Positions 38,319 to 49,507 of a stretch of DNA of 64,000 bases are shown one piece after another (position 1 is the first letter of the stretch; each line of letters begins with the position of its first letter). The DNA is from Drosophila persimilis (lineage: Eukaryota; Arthropoda; Insecta; Diptera; Drosophilidae), in the NCBI RefSeq assembly GCF_003286085.1, contig NW_020825298.1:124001-188000 (forward strand), read 5' to 3'. A model generated the notes under the pieces. The model had not been told where the DNA came from, did no database searches, and worked only from the letters and a program-made list of their open reading frames with translations. The position numbers and the translations under genes are program-made.

Positions 38319-41300
38319 ATAAATAAAGTTAAAATCAAAAAAAAAATCATTAAAAGCCAATAAATATAACAACAAAAACTACTTACCAAATTTATCATGA
38401 ATCTGAAAATAGAAAAACCTGAAAATAAAACAAAATATAAAATAACTATTTACATAACAAATTAATTTAAATAAATACGCAAATAATTAGTAGACATCAG
38501 GAGCAACAGCCTTCGCAAGATTCACGCTTGAAATAACATTAAAATCAAAAAAAAAAAAAAAAATCATTAAAAGTCAATAAACTACCCACCAAATCCATCA
38601 TACATACATACATACGTACAAAATAACTATTTACATAACAATCAATGTCAGTAAATACGCAAACAAGTTGTAGACATCAAGCGCAACAGCCAGTGAAAAT
38701 AAAACAAACATCAGTCATCAAAAGCCAACAAATATAACAATAAATACTTACCTTTGTATGTGACACCTTACCACCAAACCAGCAAAAAAAATAAAACTGC
38801 AGATAAAATAAAATTTCAATTGGCGTAAAAACAACTGAAATCACTTTTTCTTCTTCACACCAATTTTCTTTAAACCTGAAAATAAAACACTATACTCATT
38901 AAAAGTCAACAAATATAACAACATAAATTACCTAACTTGATTGCTGACACTCTATTACCAAACCTGTAAATAAAATAAAATTAAATTCAGCCAAAATACA
39001 ATTTAAAACACTTACCAAATCTGCCGCAAACCTGAAACTAAAACAACCAAAGTCCTAAAAAAAAAAAAGAGCCAACAAATATAACAACATAAACTACACA
39101 AAATTACATACAAATTATTACAAAGCTGAAGACAAAACCTGCCAATTAAATAAATAAAACACATATTGGTGTACGAAATTAGCTGTATGTACATAATAAA
39201 TTTACATATGTATGTCAGCAACTAAGTAAGCAGCCAGAAGTCATCCCAACGCAACACCCAGTGAATTAACTTGAAAATAAAATAATTATAATCATTAAAA
39301 GCCAACAAATATAAAAACAAAAAAATACTTAACTGGAATGCCGACAATTTACCACCAAACCTACAAAATAAAAACCTGCAAATAAAATAAAATTAAATTT
39401 ATCCAAAATACAACTCAAAACGCTTACCAAATCTGCAGCAAACCTGATAACAAAACAAAATTTAAAATGTCAGCAACTAAGAAAGCAACCAGAAGACATC
39501 TCAACGCAACATCCAGTGAATCAACTTGAAAATAAAATAAATATATTTATTAAAAGTCAACAAATATAAAAACAAAAATTACCTAACTTGAATGCCGACA
39601 TTTTACCACCAAACCTATAAAATATAAACTTGCAAATAAAATAAAATTTAAAATCAGTCAAAATACAATTCAAAACACTTACCAAATCTGCCGCAAACCT
39701 GAAAATAAAACAAATAAAGTCCTCAAAAAAAAAAAAGACAACAGATATACCAACATAAACTACACAAAGGTACATACAAATTATTACAAAGCTGAAGACA
39801 AAACCTGCCAATTAAATAAACAAAACACATATGGTGTACGAAATTAACTGTATGTACATAACAAATGTACATATGTCAGCAACTAAGCAAGCAGCCAGAA
39901 GACATCCCAACGCAACATCCAGGGAATCAACTTGAAAATAAAATAATTATATTCAATAAAAGCCAACAAATATAAAAACAAAAATTACTTAACTTGAATG
40001 CCGACAATTTACCACCAAACCTACAAAATATAAACCTGCAAATAAAATAAAATTAAATTCAGCCAAAATACAACTCAGAACACTTACCAAATCTGCAGCA
40101 AACCTGAAAATAAAACAAAATTTAAAACGTCAGCAACCAAGCAAGCAACCAGAAGACATCCCAACGCAACATCCATTGAATCAACTTGAAAATAAAATAA
40201 ATATATTTATTAAAAGTCAACAAATATAAAAACAAAAATTACCTAACTTGAATGCCGACATTTTACCACCAAACCCATAAAATATAAACTTGCAAATAAA
40301 ATAAAATTTAAAATCAGTCAAAATACAATTCAAAACACTTACCAAATCTGCCGCAAACCTGAAAATAAAACAAATAAAGTCCTCAAAAAAAAAAAAAGAC
40401 AACAGATATAACAACATAAACTACACAAAGGTACATACAAATTATTACAAAGCTGAAGACAAAACCTGCCAATTAAATAAACAAAACACATATGGTGTAC
40501 GAAATTAACTGTATGTACATAACAAATGTACATATGTCAGCAACTAAGCAGGCAGCCAGAAGACATCCCAACGCAACATCCAGGGAATCAACTTGAAAAT
40601 AAAATAATTATATTCAACAAAAGCCAATAAATATAAAAACAAAAATTACTTAACTTGAATGCCGACAATTTACCACCAAACCTACAAAATAAAAACCTGC
40701 AAATAAAATAAAATTAAATTCAGCCAAAATACAATTCAAAACACTTACCCAATCTGCAGCAAACCTGAAAATAAAACAAAATTTAAAACGTCAGCAACTA
40801 AGCAAGCAACCAGAAGACATCCCAACACAACATCCAGGGAATCAACTTGAAAATAAAATAATTATATTCAATAAAAGCCAACAAATATAAAAACAAAAAT
40901 TACTTAACTTGAATGCCGACAATTTACCACCAAACCCACAAAATATAAACCTGCAAATAAAATAAAATTAAATTCAGCCAAAATACAACTCAAACTACTT
41001 ACCAAATTCTCCGCACATCAAAAGTCAAAACCTGAAAATAAAACAGAAAACAAAAAGTTTTTATATCTTTTACAGATAGCAAGCAAATGCATCATCGCTT
41101 TCACGAAACTTACATCCTCCAGACCCATACGCATCCCGGGTGGCCGGACCAGCAGCCACTCGGTCGATTGAGCCAATCCACAGGCAACGCATCCTCGGTG
41201 GCCGGACCAGCAGCCACTCGGCCGAGCGGGCTAACCTGACCTTAATTTTTAAAATAAAATTAAAATAAAGCAAGAAAAAAAAAAAAATTTTTAATTAATT

Positions 41301-41480
41301 GTAAGAAATACCACAATGTTATCGATATTTATGTAATTATGTTGCCAAAACTTGTAATGTTGTCAGATATAATGTTATATGTTGCTAGATAGTAATAAGA
41401 ATATTAATAAAGATTGCGTCAGGTCACACTAAAAAAAAAAAAAAAAAAAGTGAACTGACCAAGTTTTCACATCAAAAAAA
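38319..41480 (+). repeat. A-rich repeat 3' UTR and tail of F3b
   Basis: The same 660-bp higher-order repeats as F3a, the two CGGACCAG hairpins (41140-41159, 41198-41217), 19 A at 41431-41449, and the terminal ACATC-A7. Confidence 0.75.
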
Positions 41481-41482
41481 GG

Positions 41483-42244
41483 GTCGCCAGGGAGGAGGAA
41501 AATCGACGGCAGCAGCAGCAGCCCCAGCCACTACGGCAGCAGCCACAGCCAATTCAGCAGCCAACCCAGCAGCAACAGCCAGCACAACGTCTCCAGCAGC
41601 CACCACAACGACACCAGCAGCCACTACAGCGACAGTTGCAGCAGCAGCAGCCACCCACACAGCCACTCCACACAGAGCCGCAGCAGCAACGCCAGCGCGG
41701 TCTGGGTCGGCAGCATCGGCAGCAGCTACAGCATCGCGACCAACATCCCCAGCCACTGGCCGAGGGGCGCCAATACCGGAGGGTCCAGCCGATGCAGCCG
41801 ATCCCAAATCGTGCTCCGACGCCACGCCAACACCAGCAACAGCAGCGGCCAGCAGCCCAGTGCGATGGCAGCTGCGCCCATAAACTGAAAAGAGATGCCA
41901 AAAGAATTAGTGAGCTGGAAGAAAAACTGGAAGCAATACTGACGAAATTGACAAACCTGCTGCAGGCAAGGCACGAGAGCACGGGAGGAGTGCCGCCACT
42001 ACAGACAACAACAGCAGCAGCAGCATCCGCACAGCCATCACCAAGACCAGCACTAAATACGCACCATGACGCCGCAGCCATATCGGACTCTGAATCCGAT
42101 ATGGGCTGCGCAGCAATTGACGACGAGGATGACGACCAATGGACCGACCACGATCCATTTGACGCGCTGGATGGCCTGGGCGAAATATGGAGGGCACAAA
42201 TCGCCAGCGCACGCGAAAGCATGCGTTCAGGCGGCGTCTATTGA
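41483..42244 (+). pseudogene. gag: Gag C-terminal fragment of H4
   Basis: 253 codons: the Gln/Pro-rich CAN-codon domain, helical segment and acidic tail. One replacement (QARHES for QARDES of H5) seen. No zinc knuckles and no proper start. Confidence 0.86.
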
Positions 42245-44595
42245 TGTGCCCAATCGCCGATCCAGAGACAGCCACTGCAACGAAGAAAAAGGAGTCAATA
42301 CGGACAACAACGAAAAACGGCCAATACAAACGAAATCCACACGTACCTGCCAATCATCAGACAGAGCTGACCATCAAGAAGCTGCCTCGCCATCTACAAT
42401 GACAATTTCCTGCCAAAGGGACGGAAAAGGAGGCCTCTTCTGATGACGCTGCCGCCTGACCATGGCCGTGACGTCACGCCACCTTCAACCAACAGCTGCC
42501 ATTCCAAACGACGACGCAGATGCTGGCGCCTGTTGCTGCTCCACTGGGTCGCACCCGTCTCTCATGCCAATTATGTGAGGGCGGGATGGCCCGGTGTTGA
42601 GCCGCCAGACGCCAGCAAATCCTGCAAAAGAAGAAGGAGAAACATGAAGGAGGCTGCCAATAAAAACATAAACACTCACTTGCAAACGTCTTCACGCCAA
42701 CACCAACCAGACAAGGGTCGCCACAAACAACATTCAAACGCCGACAAACACCTGCAAATTAAGACAAATTAAAACCAAAGCCAAAGCAAACACCTCACCT
42801 GGATGGCCGGACCAGCAGCCATTCAATAAGGCCATTACAAACCAGGCCAATCCAACTGACAGCGCATCCTGGTGGCCGGACCAGCAGCCACTTGGATGCG
42901 GCCAACAATTAAAATCGACAACGCATCCTGGTGGCCGGACCAGCAGCCACTTGGATGCGGCCAATACTCGACTCGTTGGCATCACACCTCGATGCCAACG
43001 CAAACACATTGGACAATGCATCTCGGGTGGCCGGACCAGTGCCACTCGGTCTGCTGCACCAAACCAACAGACAGATGCAACGTGGGCGGCCGGACTAGAG
43101 CCGCTCGCCATCTCCATCATTGCCCACGATGCACGCCAACACCATGAATCCAGCCAGCCAATAAACAACACACAGGGGGACAACAGAGCCGGCCGGTATA
43201 CAGCGCAATGTTCGCATTGCGTTTGTTATGCCCGCCGGTGCTCCGTTGTTGTTTGTCCTCCTGTTAGAAATAAAATAAATATGATTAATATGTTTATATG
43301 TTGTAAATGTATGTCAATTATTGTTTATTTTACCTTGTCTGCATCAATGTTTTTGTTGTAGATGTCAATCCTGTTGTTTCTGTAGTTTTTGCATGTCCGT
43401 AGATAGTTTGTCCATAGTTTTACTTACTTGCCTGTGATATTAGAAATAAGTTTTTGTAAATTAATGTAGTTTTTCTGTAGTTAATTGTATATTATTAGTA
43501 GTTTCTAATTAGTATTATTACCTTTTTCCTCTTCTTCCCCATCTATCTGCCATTCCCATATTCCCCTTGACATGTGGTATCACTAAAAATACCACGCAAA
43601 TACCAGACCATTGGCCGATAACACACAAAAAGCCAATTCAAATTTAAATTGCATTTCTCAATGCTAGTGTGTTATCGGCCGCCAACTTCGGCAATTATGC
43701 CCAGCCAATCCCACACCCACCCCCCCCCACCCACTTCAAATGCCACTAAAAAACCAAAAATGAGGCTGAGCAGGATCAAAATTAACACTGCCAGCCATCG
43801 CCACTCTGCCACACGCCCCAACAAAGCCATTTCAACCGCCCACAAGATGCTATGCGGTCGTCTCTTCGGAGCTACACGCGCCCGGATCGTAAGATCCGGA
43901 AGTATAAAGTATCCGGGCGGTTATACGGGAGCAGGCATCTTTCCCCTTCCCATCCCATCCCCTTACAACAGAGCAGCCAATACAAAAAGCACAAAGAAAC
44001 ATTAGACACGGGCCATTGCCCAACAACAAACACACAGCCACTAATGCAAACAGCCATTAAATTTTCCATTGCCTACTTGTCGGTGCTGCTGCCCTCGGAC
44101 CATTTTCATCTCACTCAATATTGGGGTGAGTGAAAGTGGATCCGGGGGTGAGAGCACCGGTAAATGACGATCGGCGATCGGGTCTCTCGAGTGTGGAGAG
44201 CATGGGAGTTGGCGGACACATGAGTGTTCCACCATGAACCTCGTCCAGGCCACTCTCATCTCGTCTGCCCGCTCGAGAGGTCGCGATCGTCGGACGTGCC
44301 AAAAATCGTTTTTCGTGTCGTTTTTGCCGTGTCGCCATCTCATCTCCGTTTTCTTTCTGTGTTGCGCCCTGTTTTTCTTCTTGTGCTGTCTGTCGTGTGC
44401 CGTGCCGTGCTGTGCCGTGCCCCCCCCGCTGACATGACAAAAAGTCCCTTCCCCCCCACCACCATCGCCAATACTACTACCGACAAACTTTCTTCTCCCC
44501 AATAAATGTGAATAAATGTGATTAATTTTAAACGCCAATAAAAACACAAACTAATGATAAACACAAACCTAATGATAAACACAAACTAACTAGAG
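42245..44595 (+). other. H4 3' UTR, structured (type B)
   Basis: TGACGTCA 42469-42476; hairpin array 42803-43104 (last loop CGGACTAGA); GC-rich hairpin 43189-43238; T-rich part about 43265-43530; 14-bp inverted repeat GGCCGATAACACAC (43613-43626 with 43667-43680); GTAA hairpin 43882-43899; minus-strand quadruplex 43943-43962. Confidence 0.68.
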
Positions 44596-44640
44596 TTTAA
44601 ACGCCAATAAATAACATAAATATACACAAACCAACTAGAG
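44596..44640 (+). repeat. Single Tag-like repeat at the 5' end of H5
   Basis: One 45-bp unit with the variant ending ACCAACTAGAG, followed directly by the 5' UTR (AAAACTGTG). Confidence 0.68.
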
Positions 44641-44772
44641 AAAACTGTGTAAAAGAGACAGAAAGTGCCAATAAATACATTAAACACAAACACACACACA
44701 CAAGAGACTTTTTAATAAGGAAAAGAGCAACAAACAGACAGCAAATCGCCAACACACAAACCAGCAACAACA

Positions 44773-47058
44773 ATGACGAGAGGAATGGCCAGACGAGGGT
44801 CGAATAGACGCCACAGCGACGGCGGCAGAGCGGCCCGCAGAGGCGCTCTAGCAGCAGCAGCAGCAGCCAATAACACCAACACCAACACCGCCAATAGCAG
44901 CAGCAGCAGCAGAGCCCTCGGCGCAGGCGCCAACACCAACACAAACGCCCCAGCCAATGCAGAGCGCCGACGCCACAGTCACCCATCGTGTGAGTACCCA
45001 GCCATTGCCATGGCCGACATATCCACGGCCACAGCCACTCCCCCCTCGAGCCCCATAAAAACAGCCAGTCCAATACAGGCCATGCCCCTCCACTCCCGGC
45101 TGCATAGCGGCGAGCAATTCTGCTTCCGCCAGTGCCAGGAGGAGGTGGCACAAAGATGGGAGGCGGCAGCGACGGCCGCCTCAGCAGCAACAGCAGCGCC
45201 AATACCAACAAATATACCAACTGCAAATCCCGCAACCCCGCCAAAACCCAAAAACCCGCCAAACCGAAAGGGAAAGGCCGATAGGACGCCGCTCTCGCTG
45301 CCGCTTTTCCCGCCTCTCACGCTCTCGAACATTGAAAACCGTTCGGGAGTAACGGGAGAGGGAGAAGTCGGAGGAGAGCCGGCAAGCCGAAGCGCAGGAG
45401 CAGAGCGCCAAAACGGCCAACGGGCAGCCACACACACACACACAAACGGATCGAACCCGTTGCGAGTCGAACTTGGTTCGAGCTCGAGCAACGGGTCGAT
45501 CCAAGCCATAGCCCAGCCAGCAACTACACTACCACAAACACAGCCAATCCCACCAACACCAAAACGACGCCGCGCCCTCATCGACAGTGGGAGTGACGAT
45601 GAGGAGGGTGAGAGGAAGCAGGCCAGAAGACGGGGCCGCCATCACCAGCAGCGGCAGCAAATACAAAACACAAACACCAACACCGTCACCGTCACCGCCA
45701 CTAACACCAGCACCAACACCACAACCAACACCAACACAACTACTGCCACTCCCAATACACACACCCTTGCCATTGCCAATGACATCCGGCACGGCGAGTT
45801 CGGGCATCAGCCTGTGGAGGACAGAGGATTGAGGATCCTCATCCGAGGTCTTCCCCATTCCACGCCCTCTGACTGGTTCCGGGACAGCATGCAGGCCGAG
45901 GGGTACACGGTCCGGTATGCTCGGGCGATCACCGATCGGTTCGATCGCAGCCGCCAATACAACCTCTTTGAGGCTGAGATCGCCCCCAAACCGGACCGTG
46001 GCCAATACGATGTGTTGAAGCTGCGACGCCTGGGTGGGAGGCCCGTCACGGTTGAGAGACTTGGAGTCTCCCGTGACCCTGCCCAGTGCCATCGATGTCA
46101 GGTGTTTGGCCACACCCGCGCATATTGTAGACGAGCTGCTGTCTGCATGAAATGCGCGGGTGGGCATCTGACGACGGAGTGCAGCAAGCCAAGGGCCGTC
46201 AATCCAAAATGCGCCAACTGCCAGGGCGCCCACATTAGCGCCTACAAGGGCTGCAGCGCCTACAAGGCAGCCAGGCAGCGGCTCCTGGCCCACAGGGTCG
46301 CCAGGGAGGAGGAAAATCGACGGCAGCAGCAGCAGCCCCAGCCACTACGGCAGCAGCCACAGCCAATTCAGCAGCCAACCCAGCAGCAACAGCCAGCACA
46401 ACGTCTCCAGCAGCCACCACAACGACACCAGCAGCCACTACAGCGACAGTTGCAGCAGCAGCAGCCACCCACACAGCCACTCCACACAGAGCCGCAGCAG
46501 CAACGCCAGCGCGGTCTGGGTCGGCAGCATCGGCAGCAGCTACAGCATCGCGACCAACATCCCCAGCCACTGGCCGAGGGGCGCCAATACCGGAGGGTCC
46601 AGCCGATGCAGCCGATCCCAAATCGTGCTCCGACGCCACGCCAACACCAGCAACAGCAGCGGCCAGCAGCCCAGTGCGATGGCAGCTGCGCCCATAAACT
46701 GAAAAGAGATGCCAAAAGAATTAGTGAGCTGGAAGAAAAACTGGAAGCAATACTGACGAAATTGACAAACCTGCTGCAGGCAAGGGACGAGAGCACGGGA
46801 GGAGTGCCGCCACTACAGACAACAACAGCAGCAGCAGCATCCGCACAGCCATCACCAAGACCAGCACTAAATACGCACCATGACGCCGCAGCCATATCGG
46901 ACTCTGAATCCGATATGGGCTGCGCAGCAATTGACGACGAGGATGACGACCAATGGACCGACCACGATCCATTTGACGCGCTGGATGGCCTGGGCGAAAT
47001 ATGGAGGGCACAAATCGCCAGCGCACGCGAAAGCATGCGTTCAGGCGGCGTCTATTGA
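44773..47058 (+). CDS. gag: Gag of family 2 copy H5, with a unique insertion
   Basis: 761 aa. Zinc knuckles at about 438-495 and the same domain order as H3. A 129-bp in-frame insertion (about 45066-45194, near residues 98-141) lies between direct AACAGC repeats and is absent from all other copies. It encodes a less repetitive segment with two cysteines (FCFRQC) followed by a short helical stretch and an Ala run. Its origin is unknown. The rest of the frame is intact, so the insertion has been tolerated or is very recent. Confidence 0.92.
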   Translation: MTRGMARRGSNRRHSDGGRAARRGALAAAAAANNTNTNTANSSSSSRALGAGANTNTNAPANAERRRHSHPSCEYPAIAMADISTATATPPSSPIKTASPIQAMPLHSRLHSGEQFCFRQCQEEVAQRWEAAATAASAATAAPIPTNIPTANPATPPKPKNPPNRKGKADRTPLSLPLFPPLTLSNIENRSGVTGEGEVGGEPASRSAGAERQNGQRAATHTHTNGSNPLRVELGSSSSNGSIQAIAQPATTLPQTQPIPPTPKRRRALIDSGSDDEEGERKQARRRGRHHQQRQQIQNTNTNTVTVTATNTSTNTTTNTNTTTATPNTHTLAIANDIRHGEFGHQPVEDRGLRILIRGLPHSTPSDWFRDSMQAEGYTVRYARAITDRFDRSRQYNLFEAEIAPKPDRGQYDVLKLRRLGGRPVTVERLGVSRDPAQCHRCQVFGHTRAYCRRAAVCMKCAGGHLTTECSKPRAVNPKCANCQGAHISAYKGCSAYKAARQRLLAHRVAREEENRRQQQQPQPLRQQPQPIQQPTQQQQPAQRLQQPPQRHQQPLQRQLQQQQPPTQPLHTEPQQQRQRGLGRQHRQQLQHRDQHPQPLAEGRQYRRVQPMQPIPNRAPTPRQHQQQQRPAAQCDGSCAHKLKRDAKRISELEEKLEAILTKLTNLLQARDESTGGVPPLQTTTAAAASAQPSPRPALNTHHDAAAISDSESDMGCAAIDDEDDDQWTDHDPFDALDGLGEIWRAQIASARESMRSGGVY

Positions 47059-49376
47059 TGTGCCCAATCGCCGATCCAGAGACAGCCACTGCAACGAAGA
47101 AAAAGGAGTCAATACGGACAACAACGAAAAACGGCCAATACAAACGAAATCCACACGTACCTGCCAATCATCAGACAGAGCTGACCATCAAGAAGCTGCC
47201 TCGCCATCTACAATGACAATTTCCTGCCAAAGGGACGGAAAAGGAGGCCTCTTCTGATGACGCTGCCGCCTGACCATGGCCGTGACGTCACGCCACCTTC
47301 AACCAACAGCTGCCATTCCAAACGACGACGCAGATGCTGGCGCCTGTTGCTGCTCCACTGGGTCGCACCCGTCTCTCATGCCAATTATGTGAGGGCGGGA
47401 TGGCCCGGTGTTGAGCCGCCAGACGCCAGCAAATCCTGCAAAAGAAGAAGGAGAAACATGAAGGAGGCTGCCAATAAAAACATAAACACTCACTTGCAAA
47501 CGTCTTCACGCCAACACCAACCAGACAAGGGTCGCCACAAACAACATTCAAACGCCGACAAACACCTGCAAATTAAGACAAATTAAAACCAAAGCCAAAG
47601 CAAACACCTCACCTGGATGGCCGGACCAGCAGCCATTCAATAAGGCCATTACAAACCAGGCCAATCCAACTGACAGCGCATCCTGGTGGCCGGACCAGCA
47701 GCCACTTGGATGCGGCCAACAATTAAAATCGACAACGCATCCTGGTGGCCGGACCAGCAGCCACTTGGATGCGGCCAATACTCGACTCGTTGGCATCACA
47801 CCTCGATGCCAACGCAAACACATTGGACAATGCATCTCGGGTGGCCGGACCAGTGCCACTCGGTCTGCTGCACCAAACCAACAGACAGATGCAACGTGGG
47901 CGGCCGGACTAGAGCCGCTCGCCATCTCCATCATTGCCCACGATGCACGCCAACACCATGAATCCAGCCAGCCAATAAACAACACACAGGGGGACAACAG
48001 AGCCGGCCGGTATACAGCGCAATGTTCGCATTGCGTTTGTTATGCCCGCCGGTGCTCCGTTGTTGTTTGTCCTCCTGTTAGAAATAAAATAAATATGATT
48101 AATATGTTTATATGTTGTAAATGTATGTCAATTATTGTTTATTTTACCTTGTCTGCATCAATGTTTTTGTTGTAGATGTCAATCCTGTTGTTTCTGTAGT
48201 TTTTGCATGTCCGTAGATAGTTTGTCCATAGTTTTACTTACTTGCCTGTGATATTAGAAATAAGTTTTTGTAAATTAATGTAGTTTTTCTGTAGTTAATT
48301 GTATATTATTAGTAGTTTCTAATTAGTATTATTACCTTTTTCCTCTTCTTCCCCATCTATCTGCCATTCCCATATTCCCCTTGACATGTGGTATCACTAA
48401 AAATACCACGCAAATACCAGACCATTGGCCGATAACACACAAAAAGCCAATTCAAATTTAAATTGCATTTCTCAATGCTAGTGTGTTATCGGCCGCCAAC
48501 TTCGGCAATTATGCCCAGCCAATCCCACACCCACCCCCCCCACCCACTTCAAATGCCACTAAAAAACCAAAAATGAGGCTGAGCAGGATCAAAATTAACA
48601 CTGCCAGCCATCGCCACTCTGCCACACGCCCCAACAAAGCCATTTCAACCGCCCACAAGATGCTATGCGGTCGTCTCTTCGGAGCTACACGCGCCCGGAT
48701 CGTAAGATCCGGAAGTATAAAGTATCCGGGCGGTTATACGGGAGCAGGCATCTTTCCCCTTCCCATCCCATCCCCTTACAACAGAGCAGCCAATACAAAA
48801 AGCACAAAGAAACATTAGACACGGGCCATTGCCCAACAACAAACACACAGCCACTAATGCAAACAGCCATTAAATTTTCCATTGCCTACTTGTCGGTGCT
48901 GCTGCCCTCGGACCATTTTCATCTCACTCAATATTGGGGTGAGTGAAAGTGGATCCGGGGGTGAGAGCACCGGTAAATGACGATCGGCGATCGGGTCTCT
49001 CGAGTGTGGAGAGCATGGGAGTTGGCGGACACATGAGTGTTCCACCATGAACCTCGTCCAGGCCACTCTCATCTCGTCTGCCCGCTCGAGAGGTCGCGAT
49101 CGTCGGACGTGCCAAAAATCGTTTTTCGTGTCGTTTTTGCCGTGTCGCCATCTCATCTCCGTTTTTCTTTCTGTGTTGCGCCCTGTTTTCTTTTTGTGCT
49201 GTCTGTCGTGTGCCGTGCCGTGCTGTGCCGTGCCCCCCCCGCTGACATGACAAAAAGTCCCTTCCCCCCCACCACCACCGCCAATACTACTACCGACAAA
49301 CTTTCTTCTCCCCAATAAATGTGAATAAATGTGAAAACGCCAATAAATAACATAAATATACACAAACTAACTAGAG
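47059..49376 (+). other. H5 3' UTR, structured (type B)
   Basis: TGACGTCA 47283-47290; hairpin array 47617-47918; GC-rich hairpin 48003-48052; inverted repeat 48427-48440 with 48481-48494 (14 bp); GTAA hairpin 48695-48712; minus-strand quadruplex 48756-48775; poly-C near 49234. Confidence 0.68.
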
Positions 49377-49507
49377 ATAACTGTGTAAAAGAGATAGAAA
49401 GTGCCAATAAATACATTAAATACAAACACACACACACAAGTGACTTATTAATAAAATAAAGGGAACAAACAGGCAGCAAATCGCCAACACACAAACCAGC
49501 AACAACA

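Larger units (their letters stand above)
37678..41480 (+). mobile_element. Family 3 copy F3b: 5'-truncated duplicate of the gag-only derivative
   Basis: It begins inside the gag C-terminal region directly after the F3a tail and continues to its own ACATC-A7 tail (41474-41480). It matches F3a almost perfectly over 3.8 kb; the one difference I saw is an A-run near 34980 (38784 here). It shares the EN/RT deletion, so the derivative itself has been copied. Confidence 0.87.
41481..44595 (+). mobile_element. Family 2 copy H4: 5'-truncated HeT-A-like element
   Basis: It starts in gag just after the zinc knuckles and ends ACTAGAG at 44589-44595. Over about 3 kb it matches H5 nearly base for base at an offset of 4814 bp, so the two are recent relatives. 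The 3' terminal 80 bp differ (H4 keeps a segment absent from H5). Confidence 0.88.
44596..49376 (+). mobile_element. Family 2 copy H5: full-length HeT-A-like element
   Basis: One Tag, 5' UTR 44641-44772, gag, 2.3 kb 3' UTR ending ACTAGAG at 49370-49376. No pol. Confidence 0.9.
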
